Shown here piece after piece: positions 17,685 through 31,454 of a DNA stretch of 64,000 bases. The notes under the pieces were generated by a model. It worked only from the letters and a program-made list of their open reading frames with translations, was not told where the DNA came from and did not search any database. Numbering within the stretch: position 1 is the first letter of the stretch; every line of letters starts with the position of its first letter. The position numbers and the translations under genes were made by a program. The stretch covers positions 8,911,774-8,975,773 of the forward strand of contig NC_040019.1 in assembly GCF_000972845.2 (NCBI RefSeq), written 5' to 3'. The DNA comes from Larimichthys crocea (taxonomy: Eukaryota > Chordata > Actinopteri > Sciaenidae).

Positions 17685-20600
17685 ATGACGGAGGAGTTCA
17701 TAACGTGTGATTTAACATGCTCTTCTCCATCGGCTGACTCGGAGGAGACTTTGAAGCCTGTGAAAACCGCAGAGATGGAGTGTGAGCAGCCTATTTTCTC
17801 CGTGTTGAGCGACGGTGTGAAGCAGCAGAAGGAGGCGGGGGACACCTCGACCACCACCACCACCACCAACACCGCTACCGACGCGGAGTCCGGGATCTTC
17901 TCTGGTGAATGTGAGCTCTGTGTGGAGCATGAAACTGAGCTGGACTGGTTCTGTGGCACCGAACTGAAACTCATCTGCTCTCACTGCGCCATCGTGGGCC
18001 CCTGTCACGGACACACTGTGACCCCTCTGGCCACCAGAGTAACCGCAGTCAGGGTAAGGAGCAGTTTATGTGCTGTATTCATATGCAACAGCTGTTTGCT
18101 TTTTTTTTTTTTTTTGGTATTAACCAGCTGTGGACTGAAACTGCTTGTTTAAAACTTTTGAAATGTACAAGATAAATAATGTTTACTTGACTGACAGGGT
18201 TTGAAAATAACCCAGGAAGGTTACTTTCACTTTATGTGAATGGGTTCTTTCTTATTTCCCCTAAACTTTACTGTTAATGTGTGTTTTTTACCCATTTTAA
18301 CTCCTCTGTCTTGAGGCTATCCTTCTTTTACAAGAGCAAATATGTATTTTTTCTATTTCAACCAGTCACCTTGTTGAGAATATATATGTATGTATATACT
18401 TAATATTTCTTTCTTGGGTGTGCCACATCTTGCATGAGGTTTTTCTTGCTTCTCTTTCTGCATGGTATTTGAGAAGACAGGATTTTCTTGTTGCGTCTCC
18501 AGCCTATGATGTGCTGAAACTACAATGTGTGCCTGTGTGTGTATTTGTGTGTGTTTTTTTTACCAGAACCAACTGGTGGATGTGTGTGAGAAAATACAGC
18601 TGCAGGCATTGAGGATTGAAAGGTTTATCGACCAGACGCTGACAGCCAAAGAACAAAAGCTCCAGGTAAGAAATGAAACTGATCCCCACCCACTCAACCA
18701 CACAGTAATAATTGTATTGACACACATACCTCAGTGGAAACTAAACTGTTTCACAATTATGAATATTTGGAGACACATGTTTATGGGGATACTGATATGT
18801 GTAATTAGTCTTTCTTTAAGGCTGTGACTAAGGATTGTTTTCATTCCATTTTCCATTCAAACAGTTAATCTGCTGTTTCTTTCATTATATTCAGAACAAA
18901 ATAACATTTCAGTCACCAGAGCCCAAAGAGATGTCTTCATATAGCTTGTTTGGTTCAACAGCTTCCAAAACTCACAGATATTCAGTTTACAATTTGTTTA
19001 AAAACTGAGAAAGGCTGGAAAACCTGCACCTTTGAGAAGCAGTACCAAGTTAATGATTGTTATTTCTACCCGATAAATAGCTTAGTCAGCACTTCTTTGC
19101 ATGTAAAAGAGTTATTATTACATCAGGGGAGGAAATTGTGAGAGACATTATCCCTGTGCGGTAAAAACACATGCCATATCAGTGAATTTCTTTATATGAT
19201 TTAATCCGTTAATTCATAGAAATATGTAGTAAAATATTAATAAATTTCCCATTTCACACTTCACCTTATCTCTTACAATTATAACAGTTATGATTTCAGA
19301 TATTCTTATTCCAAACAATGTCGGAAATGTATGACAATATGTTCACTCGTCAAATAGTATAGTATGAAATAGATTGTGCTTGTGGTCACTTTATCATCAC
19401 GTTGCAATGAAGCAAAGGTTGCCTCTGTGCTCGGTGCACCTATATTTATTAACCCACACAGTGGGTGTCTAAAGTGTCATGCATGTGTAGGTTACATTTA
19501 CGACGAGCAAATCAAACCTTGAGCAAACAACAAAGGCTGGCGAGACAAATATGTAGAGACCTTATGTAAGCAAGAAACAAATCAATGAACCAATCTGTAG
19601 CACTCCCTGCAACTGTTGATGTGTTTATGGTAAGACGTGGGAAGTCAATCGTGTAAACTGTTATATTAACAACCTCTGTGCTGTCGTGGGTGCCCACCGA
19701 CATGTTTGTTTGGCTGCTGATAAGAAACACGAACGTGGGCAGTGACACTGTTTGACCCACGTGTTTCCTAATGTTTGATTTGTAGGATCATTTCCTCAAA
19801 CTTGAGAAAATACGCATGCCTTCCCAATTAAGAAGATTTTTTTTGTCCACTTGTGAACAAGTTGTGAACACAACATTGACATATCATCAATCACCTTTAA
19901 AGCTGATATGGCACACTTGTTATCAACCAGTTACTTATTTATATCCAGAAGTCTTAGCATTTATCTGGAGTCAAGTTTCTGGCGAACTGTTCACTTTTTT
20001 TTTTAGCTGAGGGAAATATCTGGCTCTTAAGCTGCTAAATGCTGCACTAAATCTGTCTGACATGTGGTCCAACAGGTAGTGTATAGTGGGTTTCTTCCCT
20101 TGAAAGTAAAACATGTGATGTAGTCAAATGCCTTCCTGCAATCAGGTTTTGATTTCGACCATTTTTCACATTAACGATGGTTCAGTTTTACTGTTTGACT
20201 GTGAGTGAGCATGCATAACATCGGGAACTGAAGCATCATTCATTTTATTATTTACACATGTGCTTTTGTTACTGTAACATGCCAGAATGTCTTTTTGGGG
20301 TGGCAGTAGCTCAGTCTGCCCTAACTGCTCCCAGAGTGCTGCTACATGGCTGCCCATCATCATGTGTCTATATGAGTAAAACGGAGTGAAAAAAGAAAGT
20401 GCCCATTGAGGGATACATAAAGTAAATCTTCTGTGATAAAGTCCTATTGGTAAACGAAACGATTAGTCAGTTGATTTTTGTTTATCAATTATAATGATCG
20501 AATCATTGATTGAGTAATTTTTAAAACAAAAATGCTAAATACTCACTGTTTTAGGCTTCTCAGATATGAAGATATCTTGCTTCTCTCTGTTTATATCACA

Positions 20601-23464
20601 GTGAATTAAACATCCATAATAGTATGTGCAGTAATATATACTCTACATACTGTGTACAGTATATTTATATACTGTAAATTGTGATGTAGTACATTTTCTA
20701 GAATGCATTGCGTTTAGGGACGATGTAATTAAACAAGAAAAAAATGAAATGTACCCATTTTAAAGTCCAGTATTGATATAAAGTAATTCTGCTCAATGAT
20801 TTGTAGCACACACACCACACCTAGTGATATTAATTAGATACCTATCTACCTGTATTGATGGTAGGGCCAAATTTCACAGTATATAATATGTATTGTCACA
20901 TCAGCTAATCCTAATTTGAAGATGTCATCTTGAGCTCCGGGCCATTTTTTTTACCATGTTTTCTGACATTTTGTAGACCAAATGGTTCATTGAAGAAATA
21001 AAAATAATCCTTAGGAACAGTCCGACTATTTGAAAAAAAGTTGTCAGTTTTCTTTTATTGGTGATGAAGTATGTTTCACAAGTTTTTTAGTGTACGATTT
21101 AAAGCATGTCTGTAAAGCTTTGTGTATATTATATAAAAGTTACAATTAACCTCTTGTCATAAACATACATTGTTGAAATTTAAAATGTTGATACTGCTCA
21201 TCTCCTCCTATACCACATGTCTAATATTTCTTCTTCTCTCCTCCTTTCTTGACGTAGACAGCGGCAAGCAGGGCGAGGGAGCAGGTAGTGGCTCAGATCA
21301 GTGCAGCACGAGAGGCACTGGAAGAGGAGGAGCAGCGTCTCTTGGAGGAGGTGCAGAGGGAGGAGGAGCGGGTGGAGCAGTGTCTCCTCACCCAGAGAGC
21401 TCACTGGAGCCAGGCTTTGGAGAGTCTGTCGCAAACACGCTCCAGCCTGGTGCACACGCTGACGCACACTCCAGACGCGCAGCTGGTGGTGAGAGACATT
21501 TTTGTCAGGAAGGGGGAGGAAAGAGATGACTGGGGATCATTGTTGGAAGATGTCTGAAGATTAGAGGAACCTGTGCTCAAATAACAGCGTGATAATTATC
21601 ATAAATGACTAAACTACACTTTCTTTCTGCCTTGTCTTTCAGACTAGTGTCCAGGAGATCGCTGAAAGGTAATCTTATCTTTTATCACACGGCATGCTTG
21701 CAAATATCTTTTTTCTTGCTCAGGACATACCGGAGATTTAATATTGCTTCTCTTCTTGCTCTTTGTGTGTATTTGTGTCAGGGTGGAGGAGACGGAGGGG
21801 GTTGGAGAGCCCTGTGATACAGAGCAGCTTAACCTGAACCCAGCCTGCAGTGACAGTAAGCTGCTCAGAAGTCTGTGGGCCACTGCAGTACTGCTGGGAC
21901 CAAACGGTCAGTAGATTTTTATTCAATCTTCATATAATGATATAAAATTATTACATAATGACAGTTAAGATAAAGCACTGAATACTTCTTTGTGTATGTG
22001 ATAACAAAGACAAAAGTTGATGCTTTGGGCTGAACAGAAACAACCTAAGAAACTTTGCATTTCAATGAGAAAAGTTAAACTGTTCATCTGATAATCATCT
22101 AGTGCTGAAGTAAAAGTATCAATATTACAAAGTAAAAATATTACAGTGCATGCAAAGGTTCTGGATTCAAGTAAAAGTACAGAAGTATTATCAGTAAATG
22201 TGTATTAAAAAGCATTAAAGTCAAAGTACAGATTGTTTCAGTTCAATATTGTATATATTATATTATTTAATCATTAATTCTGACCTGTACGTTAATATTT
22301 TCTACTCATTGACTTCTTCTTGCATAGAAGTCAATGAGTGAATGAATGGGTGAATGTGATATGTGGTATATAAGTGCCTTGAGTGATCGGAAGACTAGGA
22401 AGGGGCTATATAAGTACAGTCCATTTACTATTTACTACCCATTTACTGTATGCTACTCCACCAGTAGAAGTATAAAGTACCCCAAAGTCATAATCGAGTA
22501 AATGTGCATACTTTTACAATTTACTACTTTCTTTAAACTTTAATCACACACACACACAGTATGTTGGTGTTTTCAGTCGAGATAAGTGTGCAGATGATTT
22601 AACTTCTTTTGATTTTCCTCCTTGACTTGTGGTAGTGTGCAGCAGCCCTGATATATCGCACATAATATACACATTTATCTATACAGATGACAGTTTGTCG
22701 TGATGTACTTTGCTTTCTGGTTGGAAACAACAGTAATTGTACAAGGCCTGGATGTTTTTGTGTTGCCGCTGTAACAAACGAAGGGAGCAGATGCTGAAAT
22801 GAATCTAAACATGTGAAGTGAAAATAGTAGATAGATAGAGTAATGACCCTATCAGAGGACAAGATATATCTGTTTATAGTGATGCAGCAGTTTGTGACAT
22901 TCAATCCACCTTTTCCTTCTTCCCACAGCTTATGGATCATCTAATTTAAAGTTTGATGAGCGCACAGTGAGCCCTCTCCTGTCTCTGTCTGATGACTTCT
23001 GCACTTTGACCTTCGCCCACAAAAAAACTCGCCAGTCCCCACCCTACGACCCAGCACGATTCGACTGCTGGCCCAATGCGCTGGGTTCAGTACCCATGTC
23101 CTCCGGCACCCACAGCTGGGTTGTGGATGTAGGCCAGAGTGCTGCCTTTAAGGTTGGGGTCTGCTACTCCTCTCTGGAGCGTAAAGGCTCAGGGAACGAG
23201 GCACGGCTGGGCTACAACAGTCAGTCTTGGGTGCTGTCCCACTATGACGGGGACTACTCCTTCTGCCATGCAGGGAAGAAGGTGCCCCTGCAGGTCGTGA
23301 AGAGACCTCAGAGGATCGGCCTGCTGTTGGACTGGCTGAGTCAGACGCTGATGTTTTACGAGCCGGACTCAAGTGCCGTGCTGTACTCCATCACACATCA
23401 CTTCAGCGCCCCGCTGCTACTAGCCTGTGCTGTGACTGACCGCAGTATCACCATACTGCACTGA
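17685..23464 (+). CDS. bspry: B-box and SPRY domain containing protein
   Basis: Six exons: 17685-18053, 18567-18665, 21258-21488, 21643-21668, 21782-21906 and 22929-23464. They join in frame to 1386 nt, or 461 residues (human BSPRY 402). The N-terminus is acidic, with a Thr tract encoded by an ACC run. A single B-box (about 76-110; CELC, then WFCGTELKLICSHC and a CHGH end) is followed by a long acidic, Glu-rich coiled coil (about 124-235). A C-terminal PRY/SPRY domain fills the last exon (about 284-461; DERTVSPLL, RFDCWPNAL, YKVG-like FKVGVCYSSLERKGSG). There is no RING, as is normal for this family. Mammalian BSPRY is linked to 14-3-3 binding and epithelial calcium channels. An ATG 126 bases upstream stays in frame, but its Cys-rich extension looks like 5' UTR, so I chose MTEEF. 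Confidence 0.94.
18066..21257 (+). other. bspry introns 1 and 2
   Basis: Apart from exon 2 at 18567-18665, this is intronic AT-rich sequence. Near 20294 there is a short fragment of the teleost repeat family seen at 15766-16102. I saw no other gene. Confidence 0.5.
22310..22440 (+). repeat. Teleost interspersed repeat in bspry intron 5
   Basis: It contains the common fish phrase GAATGGGTGAATGTGA, then GGAAGACTAGGAAGGGGCTA and TATAAGTACAGTCCATTTAC. Its class was not determined. Confidence 0.7.
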
Positions 23465-23487
23465 CACACCGCACACACTGCTTAAAG

Positions 23488-23493
23488 AATAAA
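23488..23493 (+). terminator. Candidate poly(A) signal of bspry
   Basis: AATAAA lies 24 bases after the bspry stop. If used, the 3' UTR would be very short. Distal signals cannot be excluded. Confidence 0.4.
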
Positions 23494-25640
23494 TGACCTT
23501 AGACATGTGAAAAAATGCCAGAGGCGACCTTCTGACGACTTTATGATGAGTAAATATGATCAGTAGCTCCATCTATACGATAATGACAATCCTCAATTTC
23601 TATTTATTCTGTTTCCGTTTCTATTAGTACCAAGTTGATTGTCTTTTTTTACTCTTTTTAGTGATTTATTCTTTTCTTTATCATATTATACAGTAGTACT
23701 ATAACAGTATTTTTTGACTGACATTGATTGTTTTGTTCGTTTTTAATATAATTGTTTCATCAGTCACTGGTTGATCCAGAACTGTTTATTATAATATTAT
23801 TTGGAAAAGAAACTCACTACAGATCAATTTGTATTGTTGCTCAGTAAACCAGTTATTGTTATTACAGCCTGACTCACTTTTCTGACTCTGCAGTACATAT
23901 TTTCATAACCACACAAGGTCTAAGTTTGTTTATACTGCAACAGTTTTTTTGTTTTGTGTGCACCAAGCATACAGTACTTTTCTTGTAAGAACTCAGTATT
24001 CTTGCTCTGTTTTGTGCTAAAATTTCCATTAGAAACATTCTTCAGCTTGGGGCTGTTTTTAAGTCTTTATTACATAGCACAGCTTTAGACAAGACAGGAA
24101 ATGAGGTGAAAGCGAGGAGGGGGGACATGCAGCAAAAGGTTACAGGCTGATATAGCAGGGTACTTCATTTTTATAAAGTAGCTCAACCTAAGATGTGATC
24201 ATAATATGCAAGAGCGCACAAAACTACAAGTTCTGTTACTGTAACTGCAAGTTGAGCAGAGGTGATTCATCACTGAAAACCACAAGAGGGCAGCACAGTC
24301 AAATCAAGCCTTCACAACCGGCAACACAGATCTGAGTGACGCAACAGATGATATGCTCTTGATGAGTCATCATCAGTAAAGTAAGAGAAAGTGTTTACTC
24401 CAGGACCGCGGACAGCTACAGGTACTCACTACAATCGGAGAAGAAACTGAATGAAGCACTTGGTGAAATAATGTTTGTGAACTTAAATAACACCAAAAGG
24501 AAACGAACATGTATCTTTAACATCTGTAAAAGGCTAGAACTGAATAGCCTCATATTCTATTTAAAGATTAGAGAACTAACAATGAAGCAACAAGTCTCTT
24601 TTTATTGTTAGTTCCCAGAAAGAGTAAAGTGACCTGGAACACAATGTTCCTCTGATACCAGACACCACGTGGAGGAGGGAAGAGTAGGAAATTCCTCATG
24701 AAAAGACAGATAGTGACTTCACTGGCTTACCATCAGTGCTATTTGGTGTCCTAATAAGGTACTGTTTGAAGCACTACTGGAAATTAATCATAAAGTACAC
24801 TGAAGCCCTGCTGTAAACTGTGTCCTCCTCCTTATATGTCTAATCAATGTCATGTTATTCTTAGGAGAATTCATTTATTTAATTTATTCCAGGATGGACA
24901 TGTTTAAGTTGTGGATATTCAAGAATAATGCAATCCCAAATTGTTTCTTGTGATTACACTGTTGTAAAAGTGTAACAGCCCAAACATGCCATCTATTTCA
25001 ACACAGACACTGTAGAAACATCTTTGCCAACCCAGCCAGTCACTCTGTTATCAACTTTTTTAGACTCAGCTCCGATGTCTGTAAAAATAACTTAACAGAT
25101 ACAAAAGGACAACAATAAATAGCTGAGGGTAAGAGGTGACACATGTAACTCTCATTTGCACACTGCTTTACAAGTCAGATCATGGGTTATCTTCCCCTCC
25201 TAAAATGTGGACTAAATGTACGACAGCTGTGATACAGAGTTTAACAGAAAGCTTCAACAAACATGACACTTTGTTATCTTTGTTTTCTGAGCTGTGAAAT
25301 TAAACATTGAAATTTGAAAAGGCAAAAGGTAATTTCTTGACGTGAGGTTTGCTTATCACACACATGTCAACTGTGTATTACAGTAAAAAGGAGAACGCAT
25401 AGATTGATCAGAGCACAGTAAGTGATGAAACAGTGAGTCAAAGGATAACTGAAGCAGCTGCACTGCAACACCTGCTACTTTCCCCTCTCATGAGTGTTAG
25501 TATAACTGCAGAGCACGAGTACATGATATCATGTCTCAACAATTTTGCAGCTGTGATAAATTAGAAACATAAACAGCCACAAACATACCATTTTAACAAA
25601 CGACAGAAATATTTTTGTACAAAGTACAAATGTAATTCAG
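23494..25640. other. Convergent bspry-coq4 spacer
   Basis: No exon is supported. The gap probably holds the longer 3' UTRs of the two convergent genes. A phrase near 24090 (GGGGGACATGCAGCAAAAGG) recalls a common teleost repeat, but I could not define an element. Confidence 0.4.
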
Positions 25641-25649
25641 TTTTATACA

Positions 25650-25655
25650 TTTATT
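25650..25655 (-). terminator. Candidate poly(A) signal of coq4
   Basis: AATAAA reads on the minus strand about 245 bases beyond the coq4 stop. Confidence 0.45.
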
Positions 25656-25899
25656 TGTCTTTGATACAAATATACACTTTGTCACATGGTGACTGAGCGT
25701 GAACCAGCTCTGCCGTCTACATTTCAAAATAAAAGCCATGACATAACATCAAGGAAGACACGTTCTGTATGTAAGAAGGGACAATCCAAAGTGTGTCGAG
25801 TGTGAAACTTCCCTGAACATCCTTCTCCTTTCCACAGTATCACTTCAAATATTTCTAGTTTGTCCACTATTAAAAGTCTTTTGTCCAGTGATTCCTGGA

Positions 25900-28800
25900 T
25901 TATTCATATTTTTTCGTGCTTTTCTTGTTAGTAGCACTGAGTGTGATAGGAGGCGGCTCTATATTGAGCTCTTGTCGGAGGTCTTCGACGCTCTGCTCCC
26001 AACGTCTCTCGTAGAAGATGCTGAGGATACATCGGGACCGCCGACCGTTCTGCAGAGCCCATGGGCCCAAGGAAGTGAACAATGACTGTAAACGTCTAGG
26101 AGGAATGTGATACAAGGAAGAAAAACATTTCAGCATGATGCAACAAAAAAATAAACAAGTCACAGCCCAGTTCCAAAAACAAAGTGAAAGTGTCAGTTAA
26201 TGAATGAGGAAAGATTAATGATTTCCAGGTAAAGGAACGGACAGTTTATTTGTCTATTGTAATCAGTCAGCGATCATATATAGTTGTCAGAGTGGTTCCT
26301 GTTATCTATTTATTTTTCCTCACAATGGAGCCAGACAAAAGCGTCATAAAAGTTAACAATATGTTAATCATTTCTTTCTGATACAAGATTTGGCGGGCTG
26401 TTTTCTTATCAGAGCTAACGCTGATTTGTTATGTACAGAGTAAAGGTGACAACTTTTGGGCTTATGTAGCCTCAGAGGCAAATTCAGGACATAAAACTAG
26501 GCAAGTTGAGCTGAAATGATTGGCTGGTAAATCAATTAGTCAACAGAAAAGTAATCAGCAGGTATTTCAATAATGCAAAAAGCTTTCAGATTAACATTTG
26601 CTGTTTTTTTATGATATTAAACTTGATATATGGGGATTTGGGACTGTTGCTCAGACAAAAAAAAAAGACATCTGGATTCATCAGTTTGAAAATGATTTAC
26701 TAATTTATGGCTAATTCCAACCCACAACACTAAACTCTGTTCTTTGCTGTTAGTTCACAGAGGCTGGTGAATACTTTGAGCATATCTGAAGTTTTAGTGA
26801 AGCTAACTCTATTTCTGATTAAACTGCAGATAATGCTGAACGCCTTGGTGCTCCAGCACTGTTAAAAAAAACGAACACTGATGTTGTACCGTGCATTCAG
26901 TCGAAGTGGCCCCAACACAGCCCCAAGAGCACACATGGGAAGCCCGGTCTGAGCGGCTTCGAACCATTTTACTGCCACCTCACCTGAGAGCAACACGGAG
27001 AGAAAACAAAAGAAACATCCTGATTACTCAAGAAAGGAGGAAACCGGAATCTCAGCAATTAAAACTGAGTCAAGACTCACTGCTGTGTTGAAACTCCTAT
27101 TGTAAAACAAAACCATTAACGCTTTGTTATAGAAGTCTCTAGATATTTCATAGGTGCGGTAACAGCTCAACTCAACAATTTGTAGGGAAATGATTTGAAA
27201 AACAGGAAATATGGAGCTGGAACAGAAAACACGGAAGAGACACTTTGTGTTCTCTGTTCTGGTGAGAACTTCATTGTTCTGTCAGCCAGTCATTTCGGCT
27301 CCAGCTGGTTTTGTCTGTAGCCCTTGCACACAATAACTCCTGCTAACTCTTAGCCACCTTATTCATTGTGCTATTCAAAACTACTTGGTTATCAAGATCC
27401 TCTAAATAATACGATCTGACTTTGTGGACCAGCCAGATTTGTGCAGGTCAGTGTTGGTCTGCCATGTAACGACTGACCCTGACTCACCCAGCATGTTGGT
27501 GGGCATGCCCAGCAAGGTGTGCAACAAATCATGGACCTCTCTGTATCTCTGCATGATGTAAGCAAGCTCCTCATTGTCCACAAACTTCACGTCTGCTCTT
27601 GAGTCCGGGGTCACGTGCTGACAGATAAGGAAAGTGAATGTAAGCAATGAGTAAATTGGAAAGAGAAACAAGGAGGGGGAATGCTGTGGTAATATGTTTA
27701 GCTTGATGAAATAGATGCGGAGAAAAGGTACAAGTACGAAACTTTCTTTCTTTCCAACACATCAGCGGACACTCACATTGTCCTCCAGAAACCTGAGGTA
27801 TTCTCTCCCAAAGGAGCCGTCAGGCAGGGAGGCCATCTTGCTCAGATCAAGCGTAGACAGACGGATCCTGGGCCTTTCTCTGCAATAACCAATCAGTAAC
27901 AAGTAAGACTAAATTGAATTTTTATTCACAGAAACCTAAATCTGAGTACTCCAGTAGTTACTGGAGAGTGTTACCAGTGACTCACGTAAGGACAGTGTAG
28001 CCTTCAGGATCGTTTCTCATCCTGTCTCTGAGATTTAGCAAGGCTAGGTGTCCTGTCGTCTCCCCGAGCACCGCGACCATGTCTGTCAGGAGGATTTATT
28101 GCAATTAAATGGTATCAAATGTATGATGTAGACATTTTGTTGCTGCTACAATTACAATCTAGACGCCTCAAAACAACATAGATTTTGAGTCTCAAACTTG
28201 CAGTGATTATCTTCAAATCAGTTTGTTTCAAAAATAGTGTGTGTAATATAGCTTAAAAGCTCCAATTTCTAAGATTTAAAGGACTCAGAACGGACAGACT
28301 AAACACTAGCTCTAGATAGGGCCTTTCATGTTTTTTTGTACATTTAGTGTCTCCGGCTTGGGTGAAACGAGGGTGTTACAGTCTGTAAGTACACCTACAC
28401 CTGTACACGGTCCTTAACATGTACCTAATACTTGATTTAAAGTGGCACTCTTTCACAAGGATCAGTTTAGTCATCACAGTACCAGTCATCCTAAGAAAAC
28501 AGCTGTCCTTTGCTTTCTATGGCTTTGAAGGAGGATTTTTTAAGTCTGACAAAACATCTTGAAATGTTAATCTGAAGATGTCATTACATCTTTAACAGAG
28601 AGTCTTTGGCGCTAAAATGACCTCAGAGGAAAGGTCAAATGTTATTAAATGAAAGTTATTGTGTTTCAGTTATGTTTTTATGAAAGCTTCAAGCATTTTA
28701 AAAGGCGAGAGCTCACGAGTTGACACATGTAGTGTCTAAACTAAATATCACATGACAGGTGTTAGCGCCCTCTTCCTCTCTGAAAGTTTCAGGGTACCTA

Positions 28801-31416
28801 TTCTCATTAGTTTCCAAGATATTTTGGACGCATATACTGTAAAAGAGGTCCCCAGAGAATAAAAGACTGTACGTGCGTAACTGTACATGAGAAAAGAACA
28901 TCAGGTACAGTCCCCACACGGTTGGTATCATATCACTGGAACTGATGAAACAGGGTGAAACATTCTTTCGAGTTCCAATAACCTGAAATGTCATGCCAAG
29001 AAAACAGATTTGTTGATTAAAGTATCAGTTCCAGACTGGCTGACTGAGATTTATTTGATACACATACTTGTTAAAGGTCATAAAAGCAGCAACATGGGAC
29101 TTTTTTTGCTACTAGCTATATACAGTTAATTGATTTACAAGCTAAATAATGGGAAGAATAATCTTTCCAGCTCTGAAGAAGTTGTAAACAAATGTTGAAT
29201 TCAGTTGATTTGTTAATACTTCTCTATTTGCTTTAAGCCACATTTTGCGTCAGGAACGAAACCCATATGTTTCGTACATGCAGAGCAGTGTTTCTTAAGC
29301 TTGTTACACCATGTAACACCTCCGAAAATATGAGTACGACTATTTGACAGACTTAAAATCCAGCAGCGTTTGCGTAGGTTGTTCAAGAACCAGAGCACAT
29401 TTGGTAGAAAAGTGCACTTTTCTTCCTTATATTTTCTGTTTGGAGCCACGTTTGAAGAGTTTTAAAACAATTTATTTGACCTCCACTTACTATCTCATGT
29501 CATATTTTAGCTCCTAACTTATCATGGATGCGTGTATGGGTTTTCTTTTGCATGTCAGGAGAGCTATCTGCATATTTGATGATAAAGTAGGCCGTATTTT
29601 TCTGTCCGTGGGAAGATTTATTTGAACAGTAGAGATACAGGGAATGCATGGAAAGGGATGAAACTGACGTACAATAAATCTCCCTAGGGCGGCATTGCAG
29701 TTATATGCGTCATAACCACTTGGCTACTAAACGCCCAATGAGAAAGCATGATTAAGTAAAATAGGAGAGCAAAAAGTTCTTCTTTTTTCAAATGAGACAA
29801 TAACTGTCAATACAACTCCCACACTGATGTGTGTGAGTCTCACCATGTCTGTAGGGATTTTGTAGTGCAGCCACACCTGACCCAACGGCCAACAGGGCTT
29901 TCTGGATGGGAGTGGTGTGGATGTGTCCAGGATACAGGTCATCATAACATCTGTCTGTAAATCCAGTGCTAGTGCTGTGCAGCTGGTGGACACGCACTGC
30001 TGAGACAAAGGCCGTGCAACATTAGAAACTTTGACCCTATGAACACCAGTAAAAACAGAAATGTATTGATGCTGGTGTAGTATTAGGGACATTCTGAGAA
30101 GGAAAAAAAAAAGATTTCCAGAACATGACATAATATTTCATCAACTAGGTGATAATAACATAGGTTGCTTTGAGTCATAGGTTGTACCTATGAGCCATAT
30201 ACAGAATATGGCTCATAACTTTTTATTTCGCTGATTAGCGGTCAGAGTTTAGTCTGTGAATCCACCTGGATAGTCTCTGCTTCAGAGACAACGTCAGATT
30301 GGCTTGTGGAGTGTGACATGGGGCTCCGTTTTCCCAAAAGTTGAATCTGGCTCAACTTCTTTCCCGGACACTGGTGACGTTTTTTGTGGCAACCCCTACG
30401 TTGCTGGCCCTGTCTAAAGAGGGCTATTTGCTTGTTTGGGTCTATCTTCCACCTCCAGGATATTCCCATCCCTTCCTTCATTCCTTCGTTTCCCAAAGGA
30501 AACACATCCGCTGATATAAATATCAGAGCGTAGAGCAAGTGGGTGTTCAGACAGGGACAGGCAAATGGCTTGGGGGGGTCGTGCGTTTCCGCACTGGAAG
30601 ACACTGCAACACAGAGGTTGCCGCATAAATGTCGAACATTTTGGGGGAAAACGGAGCTAAACAAGCGAATCAGACACTCAGATCGGCCGATCACAGACAA
30701 CCTGAAATGTCTCTGAAGAAGAGACTATCCAGGTGGATTCACAGACTAAACTCTGATAATCTACCTGTGTGTGTGTGTTCTGACTTTGTTTATTTCATGT
30801 ACCCATGACTCGCAATTTACACCGCAAAAAAGTGACACAAAGAGGTTTATTTTGATTTGTGTCCAATGATTAGAGAGAGAGAGAGAGAGAGCTTTGGTAG
30901 AAGAGACATAGAGTAACAATAACAGAGAGCGAGCTGGAATCGATAAAGCTGTTAATCAGCTAAATAAAAAGTTATTTCCTGATTTCCCCCACCACTGGTT
31001 GCCGATTCCTGTCTGAATGCCCACTAATAACCAGCAAATTGGAGAAAAAAGTTCTGGCTGCCTTTCACATCCTTTACGAAAAGCTCAGTGAGCTTGAATC
31101 ACTTTCTGATTCCATCACTGGATCAGCTGTCTGAAATAAACCAGGTCTCTGCTGGACTCCAGCTGCTGTTTCAACTTCATAAATCATGTAACTGATTGAA
31201 TTTTCTTTAATAATAAGATCAGGTGCTTAGTGGTGAAAAAGTCAGGGTGTCATTTTCTTGAGTTCCCTTCATTTACTGGTTACAAGACAATGTTTAAACA
31301 AGTGACTTAAAAGCTAACTCTTCCTACCTTCCATGTAATTCATCACTGTTTTAATTGAATCACTATTTTTATTTAGTAAAGGAAAATTGCAATTACATTA
31401 ACACACATCATATGTG

Positions 31417-31454
<38 letters not shown>

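Noticed and set aside
19512..19760. 82-codon minus-strand frame in bspry intron 2
   Set aside because: It has no recognisable family and no splice or start context.
30166..30216. Short palindrome around the phrase TATGAGCCATAT
   Set aside because: It is a small hairpin next to the MITE, too short to assign a role.
30242..30700. 152-codon open frame within the coq4 intron MITE
   Set aside because: The frame spans a terminal inverted repeat and has no transposase-like motif, so it is treated as accidental.
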